This document shows positions 25,275 to 46,596 of a stretch of 64,000 nt of DNA, piece after piece. Numbering within the stretch: the stretch's first letter is position 1; each line of letters opens with the position of its first letter. The DNA is from Pseudomonas baetica. GTDB taxonomy: Bacteria; Pseudomonadota; Gammaproteobacteria; Pseudomonadales; Pseudomonadaceae. The stretch lies in NCBI RefSeq assembly GCF_019733355.1, contig NZ_JAIHLQ010000001.1, positions 1 to 64,000 of the forward strand, given 5' to 3'. A program made the position numbers and the translations under genes. The notes under the pieces are model-generated. The model searched no databases and was not told where the DNA came from. It saw nothing but the letters and a program-made list of their open reading frames with translations.

Positions 25275-26020
25275 CGCTGACCCTGGGCACTGCCCTGCTG
25301 CACCTGCCGTCCGTTCAGGCCGCTGAAGAGTTACCGGCCGCGATCAAAAAGATCGAAGCCAAAGGCGCAAAAATCGTCGGCCAGTTCGACGCCCCGGACG
25401 GCTTGCGCGGTTATGCCGCGCAATACCAGAACCGTGGCATGGCGCTGTACCTGACCCCGGACGGTCAACACGTTTTGCTGGGTAACCTGTACGACGCCGA
25501 CGGCAAGGACCTGAGCAGTGAACCGCTGCAAAAACTGGTCTACGCGCCGATGGCCAAGGAAGTCTGGGCCAAGTTTGAAGCGAGCAACTGGATTCAGGAC
25601 GGCAACAAGGATGCACCCCGCACGGTGTACCTGTTCAGCGACCCGAACTGCCCGTATTGCAACATGTTCTGGGAACAGGCACGGCCGTGGGTCAACTCCG
25701 GCAAGGTGCAATTACGGCACATCATGGTCGGGATCATTCGCGAAGACAGCCCGGGTAAATCTGCTGCGCTGCTGGCCGCCAAGGATCCGGCAAAGGCACT
25801 GCAAGACCACGAAAAGGCAGGCAAGGGCAGTTCGCTCAAGGCGTTGAAAGACATCCCGGCGGCGGTGCAGACCAAACTGGCGGCAAACATGCAGTTGATG
25901 GAAGACCTGGACCTGCAAGCCACGCCGGCGATTTTCTATATGGACGACAAGGGCGAACTGCAACAGCAACAAGGCGCGCCGACGCCGGACAAGTTGGCGA
26001 AGATTCTTGGGCCTAAGTAA
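25250..26020 (+). CDS. dsbG: Thiol:disulfide isomerase DsbG
   Basis: A 256-residue periplasmic DsbC/DsbG-type protein: signal peptide to about QAAEE (residue 25), an N-terminal dimerisation domain, and a thioredoxin domain with C134-P-Y-C137 in SDPNCPYCNMFW and cis-proline in DLQATPAIFYMD. DsbG rescues oxidised single cysteines or reshuffles disulfides and is kept reduced by DsbD, whose gene leads the operon. Corresponds to PA2476. Confidence 0.9.
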   Translation: MHRLRHLLTLTLGTALLHLPSVQAAEELPAAIKKIEAKGAKIVGQFDAPDGLRGYAAQYQNRGMALYLTPDGQHVLLGNLYDADGKDLSSEPLQKLVYAPMAKEVWAKFEASNWIQDGNKDAPRTVYLFSDPNCPYCNMFWEQARPWVNSGKVQLRHIMVGIIREDSPGKSAALLAAKDPAKALQDHEKAGKGSSLKALKDIPAAVQTKLAANMQLMEDLDLQATPAIFYMDDKGELQQQQGAPTPDKLAKILGPK

Positions 26021-26045
26021 CACTGGACATTGTTGAGGCTACTGC

Positions 26046-26118
26046 CCCTTCGCAAACGAGCCCGCTCCCACATTGGAATGCCATCCTTCTGTGGGCGCGG
26101 GCTCGCTCGCGAAGAGCG
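26046..26118. repeat. REP pair (inverted REP elements)
   Basis: Inverted REP units (CTTCGCAAACGAGCCCGCTC and the reverse-oriented GTGGGCGCGGGCTCGCTCGC) lie between the convergent dsbG and alpha/beta hydrolase genes. They probably also serve as a transcription end for one or both. Confidence 0.82.
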
Positions 26119-26128
26119 ATGACGCGGT

Positions 26129-26944
26129 CTAACCGTTGCGCTCACTCAGGAAGTTAAACAGCACCTCAGTCACAAACGCCGGATTCTCCAGATTGGAGAT
26201 ATGCCCCGCCTCCGGCACCAGTACCCAAGGGCAACCGATCAGCTCTGCCATTTCCTGCGCTTCCGACGGTGGTCGTGGTTTGTCCTGATCGCCGCACAGC
26301 ACCAGTGTGGTGGCTGCATTCAGCTCACTCAGACGCGGCAGGAGGTCATCACGACCAAAGGTGATGCGCCCCATCGGCACGATGCTTTCGCGTAGCCGGT
26401 CAGAGGTGTAAGCCGCGAGTTTTGCGCGAAAATCCTGATACAACGCCGACTGCGGATCAATGCCCGGCCGGAAGAAGATCGGCACGACGATGTCGAGCAA
26501 CTGTTCCGAGATTTCCCCGGTTTCTTCGATCTGTTTAAACAGCGAGAAGTAGTACTGACGGGTGGGCTCGGGTTCGACGCCGACGTAAGTGTCCATCAGC
26601 ACCAACCCCTTGAGCCGCTGCGGTGCCGACAGCGCCAGACGCACGCCCCACATGCCACCCACCGACAGCCCGACCAGCGTGACCTTGTCGATGTCCAGAT
26701 GATCAAGCAACGCCTGCGCCTGACGGGCGATGTCATCTAGCGATTGAGTGCCATCGGGCAGACGTCCGGACTCGCCGTGCCCCCATAGATCCAGCGCAAT
26801 CACTCGATAGTGCGGCGATAACGCGGCGATCTGCGGCGCCCACATAGCCTGGTCCCACAAATAACTGCCGGCCAGCAACACGGCCGGGCCTGTGCCTTGA
26901 TCAATGTAATGAAGTGCTTGTCCGTCCACCTTGAAAAAGGGCAT
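26129..26944 (-). CDS. Alpha/beta hydrolase
   Basis: A 271-residue serine hydrolase: oxyanion-hole region LAGSYLWDQAMW, nucleophile elbow GLSVGG (Ser near residue 93), acid CGDQDKPRPPSEA and histidine EAGHISNLENP. Closest recognisable relatives are non-heme chloroperoxidase- and esterase-like hydrolases. It follows pvdL in the same direction but a strong terminator lies between, so co-transcription with pvdL is unlikely. It is not the pyoverdine thioesterase PvdG, which has a different size and motif context. Substrate unknown. Confidence 0.82.
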   Translation of the reverse strand: MPFFKVDGQALHYIDQGTGPAVLLAGSYLWDQAMWAPQIAALSPHYRVIALDLWGHGESGRLPDGTQSLDDIARQAQALLDHLDIDKVTLVGLSVGGMWGVRLALSAPQRLKGLVLMDTYVGVEPEPTRQYYFSLFKQIEETGEISEQLLDIVVPIFFRPGIDPQSALYQDFRAKLAAYTSDRLRESIVPMGRITFGRDDLLPRLSELNAATTLVLCGDQDKPRPPSEAQEMAELIGCPWVLVPEAGHISNLENPAFVTEVLFNFLSERNG

Positions 26945-26959
26945 CGATTCACCTGCGCG

Positions 26960-26995
26960 GTAAAAAAGTGAACCGGCAGACTGAGCTGCCGGTTC
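26960..26995 (-). terminator. Rho-independent terminator of pvdL
   Basis: On the minus strand a perfect 10-bp stem GAACCGGCAG / CTGCCGGTTC with a 6-base loop is followed by ACTTTTTTA. It lies about 70 bp beyond the pvdL stop codon. Confidence 0.85.
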
Positions 26996-27065
26996 GGGGT
27001 CGTCAACCTTGAAAATGTACTCGAATGTGGCGGTTGAAGTGTGTTGAGTTCAATGACGCCAGAGA

Positions 27066-40064
<12,999 letters not shown>

Positions 40065-40216
40065 TTGGTTTCCTGCCTGAATTCGGCTTGCTAGTGGAAT
40101 CGGGTTGCTGCGTCACGCCCTTCGAGGGCATGCAGGGCGCGGTCTACGCCGACCGCGCAAGGCATGGGAATGCTGTCTGGTTGGGATTGTTAACCCGCAA
40201 CCATTCACCAATGAGA

Positions 40217-40240
40217 ACGGATGACGTCTTGAAATAATTA
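40217..40240 (-). promoter_or_regulatory. Imperfect PvdS box for pvdL
   Basis: On the minus strand TAATT (40236-40240), 16 bases, CGT (40217-40219): one mismatch from TAAAT-N16-CGT, with correct spacing, 153 bp before the pvdL start. No better match was found in the 366-bp gap (40065-40430) between the two divergent genes, whose remaining sequence shows nothing else recognisable apart from the Fur box. Confidence 0.55.
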
Positions 40241-40329
40241 GTCGCCAAGCGGGCTAGCCAATGGGACCGGAGTGCGGCGGCGTGCCGCAGTTCTCAGACC
40301 GCACCTTGATGGATCATTAATTCTCTTTC

Positions 40330-40361
40330 TCAATTGACAATCATTATCATTCAACATAATT
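40330..40361 (+). promoter_or_regulatory. Fur box and promoter of pvdS
   Basis: TCAATTGACAATCATTATC (40330-40348) matches the Fur consensus GATAATGATAATCATTATC at most positions, with the 13 bases GACAATCATTATC nearly identical. It covers TTGACA (40334-40339), and CATAAT follows at 40355-40360, so Fur binding would block this promoter when iron is plentiful. It lies about 80-100 bp before the pvdS ATG. Confidence 0.88.
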
Positions 40362-40430
40362 TGTCGCTCGATGTGTAGGACGCCCCTCCCCCAGGCGCCC
40401 CACTAACCTATTGGCAGCAAGGTGATTTCC

Positions 40431-40985
40431 ATGACGGAACAAGTATCCACAGGCAGGTGCGATTCACCGCTACTTCAGGCCTTTGTCGACAACCGACTGA
40501 TTCTGGTCAAAATTGCAGCGCGCATTACCGGCTGCCGATCGCGGGCCGAAGACGTGGTGCAGGATGCGTTTTTCCGACTGCAATCAGCGCCACAGATCAC
40601 CTCGTCGATCAAGGCTCAACTGAGCTACCTGTTCCAGATCGTGCGCAACCTGGCCATCGATCACTACCGCAAACAGGCGTTGGAGCAGAAGTATTCCGGC
40701 CCTGAAGAGGAAGGGTTGAACGTGGTCATTCAGGGGGCCTCCCCGGAAATCTCGCACATCAACTTCTCGACCCTGGAACACATCGCCGACGCCCTGACCG
40801 AGCTGCCCAGCCGCACTCGCTATGCATTCGAGATGTACCGCTTGCACGGTGTGCCGCAAAAGGACATCGCCAAGGAACTCGGCGTTTCGCCGACCCTGGT
40901 CAACTTCATGATTCGTGATGCGCTGGTGCACTGCCGCAAGGTCTCGGGCAGTCGTCGGGATGCCGTGGCGGTGGGTGGTCGCTAA
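40431..40985 (+). CDS. pvdS: PvdS, ECF sigma factor for pyoverdine genes
   Basis: A 184-residue extracytoplasmic-function sigma factor. Region 2 reads LVKIAARITGCRSRAEDVVQDAFFRL (about residues 23-48) and region 4 is LTELPSRTRYAFEMYRLHGVPQKDIAKELGVSPTLVNFMIRDAL. This is the iron-starvation subgroup. The ATG at 40431 has AAGG 8 bp upstream; the frame opens three codons earlier at GTG. Transcribed from a Fur-controlled promoter, it should activate pvdL, pvdH, mbtH and pvdY through the boxes listed. Its activity is normally held by FpvR, whose gene is not in this window. Confidence 0.96.
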   Translation: MTEQVSTGRCDSPLLQAFVDNRLILVKIAARITGCRSRAEDVVQDAFFRLQSAPQITSSIKAQLSYLFQIVRNLAIDHYRKQALEQKYSGPEEEGLNVVIQGASPEISHINFSTLEHIADALTELPSRTRYAFEMYRLHGVPQKDIAKELGVSPTLVNFMIRDALVHCRKVSGSRRDAVAVGGR

Positions 40986-41010
40986 CCCGTAGAGTTTTCA
41001 GCGCTCCCAA

Positions 41011-41089
41011 TCGCGAGCAGGCTCGCCCCCACACTGGATTTGTCTTGTTCATCAGCCCCCTGTGGGAGCGAGCCTGCTCGCGAAGGCGG
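41011..41089. repeat. REP pair (inverted REP elements)
   Basis: Two REP units in inverted orientation (TCGCGAGCAGGCTCGCCCCC at 41011-41030; TGTGGGAGCGAGCCTGCTCG at 41061-41080) lie between the convergent pvdS and pvdY genes. Confidence 0.88.
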
Positions 41090-41122
41090 CCTCTGGATCA
41101 CCCTGATCCTGAGGCCCGATCA

Positions 41123-42136
41123 TCAAGCCAATTTGCATCGATCAAAAAACCGCTCACGCCCCAGAATCATCAGCGCTGCGCGTTTGTGCGGGAAGTCGAA
41201 CTCTTTCTCGCAATGAAAGCACTGGTTCTGCATATGGCCGATCATCTTCGCGTTGTCTGCACGGGGCTCAGCGACCACCCGTTGAGTGCGCGGATCATCG
41301 AGAAACAGGTAATGCACCAGCGCCGATAACCAACTCGCCACTTTGTGCGGGCCACGGTGATCTTCCTCCCCCACCAGCATGTGAATGCCACGATCGTAAT
41401 TGTCCGCGTCGTAGAACGGTGCAATGCGATCCTCCTTGGCCCAATAGGCTTCGAAATAGGCAAACGGCTGATCATCGAAACAACCGATCAGGGTCAGGGT
41501 GTGCGGGTCGACGTCAAGCTTGCTCAGGTATTCGCGATGCTGATCAAGGCTGCCCTCTTCCTGCCAGAAACTGGCCACCCGCGGACTGTTCTGCCAGCGA
41601 TTGAAGCGCGGCAGGTCTGCTTCGATTTCGACGGTACGCAGGGAAATCCAAGCGCCCAGGCGCGCATCAAAACGCCGATAAACCTCGCCGCGCGGCTTCA
41701 TCGGTCGCAACGGATGGCGCTTGCCAGCGCTGACAACCATTTGCTGCGGATAGCTGCCGGTCAGCGAAGCGCCGAGCCACGGTTGCGGCAGTTGCCAGAA
41801 CAGCGTGCGTTCGCAGCGGTATTCACCCGCCACGTCGGTGCTCACCAGCAAACCGCTGAGCAAGGCCTCAGTCGGCGGCTGATCCAGTTGCCAGGTCAAT
41901 TGCTGGCACTCCGGGTCCCGCGCGAACAGCCAGTAACAGGCAGCCCACAGCGCCTGGCCTGGCGGCAGGGCAAAACGCTCATCGATCTGGATCGGCCCCT
42001 TGGCCACACGATCCAGACGCAGGCGAATCAACGGTTGCCCTTCCAGACTCAGGCTCAGACGGCTTTCGGTTGCATCGGCTACCAATTGGCTGCCCGATGG
42101 CAAGGCCAGGGCAGTCAGGTCATTCAGCTTGGACAT
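41123..42136 (-). CDS. pvdY: PvdY-type N-hydroxyornithine acetyltransferase
   Basis: A 337-residue protein of the IucB/RhbD (Acetyltransf_8) siderophore acetylase family. The C-terminal GNAT domain has ending elements DNAKMIGHMQNQCFHCEKEFDFPHKRAALM characteristic of these enzymes (quoted in parts: DNAKMIGHMQNQ, then EFDFPHKRAAL), preceded by YFEAYWAKEDRI and MLVGEEDHRGPHK. It would acetylate N5-hydroxyornithine for pyoverdines that carry acetyl- rather than formyl-hydroxyornithine. An exact PvdS box is 41 bp upstream. The symbol rests on family and context; some related genes are only annotated as GNAT siderophore proteins. Confidence 0.82.
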   Translation of the reverse strand: MSKLNDLTALALPSGSQLVADATESRLSLSLEGQPLIRLRLDRVAKGPIQIDERFALPPGQALWAACYWLFARDPECQQLTWQLDQPPTEALLSGLLVSTDVAGEYRCERTLFWQLPQPWLGASLTGSYPQQMVVSAGKRHPLRPMKPRGEVYRRFDARLGAWISLRTVEIEADLPRFNRWQNSPRVASFWQEEGSLDQHREYLSKLDVDPHTLTLIGCFDDQPFAYFEAYWAKEDRIAPFYDADNYDRGIHMLVGEEDHRGPHKVASWLSALVHYLFLDDPRTQRVVAEPRADNAKMIGHMQNQCFHCEKEFDFPHKRAALMILGRERFFDRCKLA

Positions 42137-42176
42137 GGGTCGGGCTCACGGTAATCGTCGACAGTTAAACGATGGA

Positions 42177-42200
42177 ACGTGGGCCGAGAGGGGAAATTTA
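42177..42200 (-). promoter_or_regulatory. PvdS iron-starvation box for pvdY
   Basis: On the minus strand TAAAT (42196-42200), exactly 16 bases, CGT (42177-42179). A full match to the PvdS promoter motif, with its 3' end 40 bp before the pvdY start. Confidence 0.87.
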
Positions 42201-42222
42201 GGTTTGGAGGTCAATCAGTGCC

Positions 42223-43020
42223 TCAGTGATGAGGCACTGGCACCACGGCAATCTGGTACGGCTGGAAAATCTTCAGCATCTCGCCGTTGTCGCGCAAACC
42301 CTGTAGCAGCTTGCCGAACGCTTCGCCACTGATCGGCGCGGTCGGGCGAAGAATGGCGTAGTGGTGATAGACCTGATCAATGCGTTGCGACACCAACAAC
42401 TCATCGCGCACTTTTTCGTTACGCAGCAGGTAATCACTCAAATAGGAGCGGGTCACCAGCGCGATATCCGCCCGCCCGCGCAGCACCATCAGCAGGTTGC
42501 TGTCGTGGGAATAGGTGAGCGTGGCGTTGAAGTGCTGCGTGAGGAATTTTTGGTCGGCGTTGAAGTTGGCAAATTCGTAGTGATAACCACTGAACAACGC
42601 CAGGCGTTTGCCGGAGAGGTCAGCAAAGTAGTTCTGCTGGCGACCAGCCTCGCGCTGCGCGACGAAGATCTCGGCATCTTCAAGGCCCATGTCGACGTCG
42701 GTGTGGGGAATCTCCTTCCAGCCCCAGTCAGGGTTCTCGAAGATTGCCATGTCGATCCGGCCTTGCTTGAAATCGCCGAAACGTCGGGGAATCGACGTCG
42801 GCACAAGCACGAACTGATAGTCGCTTTGCAGGCGATTAAGCGCCTCAACCAACTGTGGTAACAGACCGGTATCGGCACCATTTTCGGGGCGAACGGTGTA
42901 AGGCGGAAAATGCGCCGCGCCGACCCGAACCAATTGCGCTGCCTGAGCGGGCAATACCCATAATGCAGCCAGCACTGCGAGCACTAACCCCGCGACTGTG
43001 CGAATTGGCGAAGACTTCAA
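42223..43020 (-). CDS. Periplasmic solute-binding protein, family 3
   Basis: A 265-residue binding protein with a signal peptide ending at PAQAAQ (about residue 28) and the SBP_bac_3 pattern LVRVGAAHFPPYTVRPENGADTGLLPQLVEALNRL. Start is TTG at 43018-43020 with a GGGGAGTGGGG region upstream. No transporter subunits are adjacent, so it may be an orphan binding protein, or it may sense rather than import. Its ligand (polar amino acid or similar) is not determined. It faces away from atuR; no PvdS box precedes it. Confidence 0.75.
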   Translation of the reverse strand: MKSSPIRTVAGLVLAVLAALWVLPAQAAQLVRVGAAHFPPYTVRPENGADTGLLPQLVEALNRLQSDYQFVLVPTSIPRRFGDFKQGRIDMAIFENPDWGWKEIPHTDVDMGLEDAEIFVAQREAGRQQNYFADLSGKRLALFSGYHYEFANFNADQKFLTQHFNATLTYSHDSNLLMVLRGRADIALVTRSYLSDYLLRNEKVRDELLVSQRIDQVYHHYAILRPTAPISGEAFGKLLQGLRDNGEMLKIFQPYQIAVVPVPHH

Positions 43021-43112
43021 AACACCCCACTCCCCGAAAAAATATCGATCAATGCATTCAAGCTAGGCGGTTTTGCCCAGTTAGCCAGTTTCCCGGACGG
43101 ATAGAAAGCGCC

Positions 43113-43736
43113 TCAACGCTCTTCGAGGACCAGAATCAGGGCTTCATCCGCCAACTGATCAAGGCTCAAACTGCCACCTGCGCGAAACCAAGTGGTCGTC
43201 CAGGACAATGCGCCAGTGAGGAAACGTCGGGTAATAAATACATCGCCGCGGATAAACCCGGCGTCCTTGGCCTCACCGAGCACTTGCAGCCAGATGTCTT
43301 CATAGACATCGCGCAACGCGAGAACCTTGGCCTGACCTTCCTCGGACAAAGAGCGCCATTCATAGACCAGAACCGCCATGGCTTCGCCGCTGCCGCCCAT
43401 GATCGACTGCAACTCGCAACGGATCAGCGCCAACACCCGCTCACGCACGCTGGTCGCTTCGGCGAGCGCTGCGCGCATCAACGCGGTGTTGTAACGAATG
43501 GTTTCTTCCATCACGGCACGGAGAATTTCATCTTTGCTTTTGAAGTGATGAAAAATGCTGCCCGACTGAATCCCCACCGCGCCGGCCAGATCGCGCACCG
43601 TGGTGCGTTCATAGCCTTTGTTGCGGAACAGGTGAGCCGCCACTTGCAGCAGTTTGCCGCGGGCGCTGTCCGGGTCGGTCAACTGGCCTGCATCGACCAA
43701 TTCGCGCATGACCCTGAGGGCTTTTTGCTCGTCCAC
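43113..43736 (-). CDS. atuR: AtuR, TetR-family repressor of the atu operon
   Basis: A 207-residue TetR repressor with the helix-turn-helix at about residues 28-70 (GYERTTVRDLAGAVGIQSGSIFHHFKSKDEIL). It starts at GTG (43734-43736) with AGGAG behind. It is divergent from atuA and two near-identical operators lie between them, just as reported for AtuR of P. aeruginosa, which binds two inverted repeats there. Induction by terpenoid CoA intermediates is known for the family; direct evidence is absent here. Confidence 0.88.
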   Translation of the reverse strand: MDEQKALRVMRELVDAGQLTDPDSARGKLLQVAAHLFRNKGYERTTVRDLAGAVGIQSGSIFHHFKSKDEILRAVMEETIRYNTALMRAALAEATSVRERVLALIRCELQSIMGGSGEAMAVLVYEWRSLSEEGQAKVLALRDVYEDIWLQVLGEAKDAGFIRGDVFITRRFLTGALSWTTTWFRAGGSLSLDQLADEALILVLEER

Positions 43737-43813
43737 CCGTTCTCTCCTACAGTCGATCAGTCTGTTGCCCCCTGAAACCGCAGGGTTGCGCGCAATTTAA
43801 GCCGCTGGCGGCG

Positions 43814-43831
43814 ACCAAGCAAGCGCTCGGG
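43814..43831. promoter_or_regulatory. AtuR operator 1 (imperfect)
   Basis: ACCAAGCAAGCGCTCGGG, an imperfect inverted repeat with arms ACCAAGC / GCTCGGG, lies in the atuR-atuA gap. It shares arm sequence and 18-bp length with operator 2, 44 bp away. Confidence 0.75.
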
Positions 43832-43857
43832 CAGAAGATAGTTTCAAGTGTTTACAA

Positions 43858-43875
43858 ACCAAGCGCTTGCTTGGT
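43858..43875. promoter_or_regulatory. AtuR operator 2 (perfect arms)
   Basis: ACCAAGCGCTTGCTTGGT is a palindrome with perfect 7-bp arms (ACCAAGC / GCTTGGT) around a 4-base centre, placed 46 bp before the atuA start. A TTTACA hexamer directly precedes it, so binding would cover the atuA promoter. Confidence 0.85.
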
Positions 43876-43920
43876 AGCCTCCAGACACTTCTGTCGCAGG
43901 TTCCTGAGTCGGAGATAAAA

Positions 43921-45711
43921 ATGCCAACCACCGTCCGCATCGGATGCGCCAGTGCCTTCTGGGGTGACACGTCGACCGCCGCCGCTCAGCTTGTGGCAGG
44001 AGGACGCCTGGATTATCTGGTGTTCGATTACCTGGCCGAGATCACCCTGTCGATCATGGCTGGCGCACGCATGAAAGACCCACAGGCAGGATTCGCCAGC
44101 GACTTCATCGACGTGCTGACGCCGCTACTGCCGCAACTGACCGAGCAGAAAATCCGTGTCATCAGTAATGCCGGCGGGGTCAATCCACTGGCTTGCGCCG
44201 CCGCCCTGCAAGCCGCCTGCGACAAGGTTGGCACCCCATTGAAAATCGCCGTGCTGCTGGGCGATGACCTGCAAGCGCAATTCAAGTCACTCACCGGCCA
44301 AGGCATCACCGAGATGTTCAGCGGCGCCCCGCTGCCACCGATGTGCGTATCGACCAACGCCTACCTCGGCGCGCCGGGCATTGTCGAGGCACTGCGCCTG
44401 GGCGCCGACATCGTCATCACCGGGCGGGTGGTCGACAGTGCCGTGGTCAGCGCAGCGCTGGTGCACGAGTTCGGGTGGTCGTGGCAAGACTACGACAAGC
44501 TCGCCCAAGCCTCGCTGGCCGGGCATATCATCGAATGTGGTGCGCAATGTACCGGCGGTAATTTCACCGATTGGCGCGATGTTCCGGATTACGAGCACAT
44601 CGGCTTCCCGATCGTAGAGGTCAGTGCCGACAGCCAATTCATCGTCAGTAAACCCGAGGGCTCCGGCGGACTGGTGACGCCGCTGACCGTCGGCGAGCAG
44701 TTGCTCTATGAAATCGGCGATCCACAGGCGTACCTGTTGCCCGATGTGGTCTGCGATTTCAGTCAGGTCAAACTTCAGCAGCAAGGCAAAAACGGGGTGC
44801 ATGTGCGGGGTGCCAAAGGCCTGCCGCCCAGTGACAAATACAAAGTCAGTGCCACGTACCCGGACGGTTTCCGCTGCACCGCCAGTTGCCTGATCGCCGG
44901 CATTGACGCGGTGGAAAAGGCGCGCCGCGTCAGTCAGGCAATTATCGACAAGACTGCGCAGATGTTCAGCCAGCGTGGTTGGGCGCCCTACAGCGAAACC
45001 AGCATCGAACTGCTCGGCAGTGAAGCCACTTATGGCCCCCACGGCCGGCGTCGCGACACGCGAGAGGTGTTGATCAAACTGGCTGTACGCCATCCAAACA
45101 AGCAAGCGCTGATCCTGTTCTCCCGGGAGATCGCCCAGGCTGCCACGGGTATGGCGCCGGGTCTCACCGGCATCGTCGGCGGCCGGCCGACGGTGTACCC
45201 GGTCATTCGTCTGTTCTCGTTCCTGATTGATAAAAGTGCCTGCACCCTGCAAATCGACATGGCCGGCGAGCGCCATCCCTGCGCCCTGCCCGCATTGATT
45301 GCTCTCGACAGCCAGAACCTGCCCATCGCCGATCAACCACCAAAACCTGAGGGCCGCGCCGACGCCAGCGTCGCGTTGGTGAAACTCGCCGTGGCGCGCT
45401 CTGGCGACAAGGGCAACCACAGCAACATCGGTGTGATGCCGCGCAAGCCTGAATACCTGCCATGGATCGCTGAAGCGCTGACCCCGGCGGTCATCGTCGA
45501 CTGGATGAGCCACGTCCTCGACCCGCTCCACGGTCGGGTCGAACGCTGGTACCTGCCGGGCACCCACAGTTTGAATTTTCTCCTGGAAAACGCTCTCGGC
45601 GGCGGTGGCGTGGCCAGTCTGCGTATCGATCCGCAAGGCAAAGCCTTCGCCCAGCAACTGCTGGAAATCCAGATCCCGGTGCCGCAGAGCATCGCCGAAC
45701 AGCTCGACTAG
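43921..45711 (+). CDS. atuA: AtuA, acyclic terpene utilisation protein
   Basis: A 596-residue protein made of an N-terminal DUF1446 domain (about 1-450; [24 protein letters not shown], then [19 protein letters not shown]) and a C-terminal AtuA-like domain (about 480-595; [23 protein letters not shown]). Its biochemical activity is not established, but it is required in P. aeruginosa and P. citronellolis for growth on citronellol and related acyclic terpenes. Start chosen at 43921, where GGAG precedes ATG; the open frame reaches back 18 codons through the operator. First gene of the operon. Confidence 0.9.
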   Translation: MPTTVRIGCASAFWGDTSTAAAQLVAGGRLDYLVFDYLAEITLSIMAGARMKDPQAGFASDFIDVLTPLLPQLTEQKIRVISNAGGVNPLACAAALQAACDKVGTPLKIAVLLGDDLQAQFKSLTGQGITEMFSGAPLPPMCVSTNAYLGAPGIVEALRLGADIVITGRVVDSAVVSAALVHEFGWSWQDYDKLAQASLAGHIIECGAQCTGGNFTDWRDVPDYEHIGFPIVEVSADSQFIVSKPEGSGGLVTPLTVGEQLLYEIGDPQAYLLPDVVCDFSQVKLQQQGKNGVHVRGAKGLPPSDKYKVSATYPDGFRCTASCLIAGIDAVEKARRVSQAIIDKTAQMFSQRGWAPYSETSIELLGSEATYGPHGRRRDTREVLIKLAVRHPNKQALILFSREIAQAATGMAPGLTGIVGGRPTVYPVIRLFSFLIDKSACTLQIDMAGERHPCALPALIALDSQNLPIADQPPKPEGRADASVALVKLAVARSGDKGNHSNIGVMPRKPEYLPWIAEALTPAVIVDWMSHVLDPLHGRVERWYLPGTHSLNFLLENALGGGGVASLRIDPQGKAFAQQLLEIQIPVPQSIAEQLD

Positions 45712-45723
45712 AGGATTGTTTGC

Positions 45724-46593
45724 ATGGCTTACGCGTCGATTTTCAGAGCCGATTTGTTCAGCGGCCAAACCATCATCGTCACTGGCGGCGGCAGCGGCAT
45801 CGGTCGCTGCACCGCCCATGAACTGGCGGCGCTCGGTGCCAAGGTGCTGCTGGTCGGACGCAAACCTGAAAAGCTGCAGAAGGTCGCCGCCGAAATCGCC
45901 GAGGACGGTGGCCGTGCACACTGGAAGGCTTGCGATATTCGCGATGAAGAGGCGGTGAAGGAATTGGTCAAGGTGCTGATCGTCGAGCACGGGCCGATCC
46001 ACGGTTTGGTCAACAATGCCGGCGGCCAATATCCGTCGCCATTGGCCTCGATCAATCAGAAAGGTTTCGAAACCGTGCTACGCACCAATCTGGTCGGCGG
46101 TTTCCTGATGGCCCGGGAAGTGTTCAACCAGTCGATGAGCAAACACGGTGGCAACATCGTCAACATGCTCGCCGACATGTGGGGCGGCATGCCCGGCATG
46201 GGCCACTCGGGCGCCGCGCGTTCAGGCATGGACAACTTCACCAAAACTGCCGCCTTCGAGTGGGGATACGCCGGGGTGCGAGTCAACGCGGTCGCGCCGG
46301 GCTGGATCGCCTCCAGTGGCATGGACACCTACGAAGGTGCGTTCAAAGCGGTGATCCCGACCCTGCGTGAACATGTGCCGCTCAAGCGCATCGGCACCGA
46401 ATCGGAAGTCAGCGCGGCGATTGTGTTTCTGCTCAGCCCGGCAGCGGCATTCATCAGTGGCAGCACGCTGAAAATCGATGGTGCCGCCAGCATCGGCTGC
46501 CGTGCATGGCCGTTGCACAAGGCGACCCACAGTGAGTCATTCAACGGTTTCCACCGTGCGTACCTTCCCGACGTTTTGCAGGACAAGGAGTAA
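45724..46593 (+). CDS. atuB: AtuB, SDR-family protein of terpene catabolism
   Basis: A 289-residue SDR with TGGGSGIG (residues 20-27) and NNAGGQYPSP. The canonical YxxxK is missing: the position reads S162-G-A-A-R166 (within HSGAARSG), as in peroxisomal trans-2-enoyl-CoA reductase-like SDRs, so this is probably normal for the group and indicates a CoA-thioester or dienoyl/enoyl substrate. It lies 12 bp after atuA. It is proposed to act in citronellol or geraniol oxidation, but evidence from sequence is limited. Confidence 0.85.
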   Translation: MAYASIFRADLFSGQTIIVTGGGSGIGRCTAHELAALGAKVLLVGRKPEKLQKVAAEIAEDGGRAHWKACDIRDEEAVKELVKVLIVEHGPIHGLVNNAGGQYPSPLASINQKGFETVLRTNLVGGFLMAREVFNQSMSKHGGNIVNMLADMWGGMPGMGHSGAARSGMDNFTKTAAFEWGYAGVRVNAVAPGWIASSGMDTYEGAFKAVIPTLREHVPLKRIGTESEVSAAIVFLLSPAAAFISGSTLKIDGAASIGCRAWPLHKATHSESFNGFHRAYLPDVLQDKE

Positions 46594-46596
46594 GCC

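Noticed and set aside
26129-26944. Alpha/beta hydrolase as the pyoverdine thioesterase PvdG.
   Set aside because: Its sequence groups with esterase/chloroperoxidase-type hydrolases, and a terminator separates it from pvdL.
44287-46029. A 580-codon frame antisense to atuA/atuB, and similar ones opposite atuC and atuF.
   Set aside because: Shadow frames of real, motif-bearing genes with composition unlike natural proteins.
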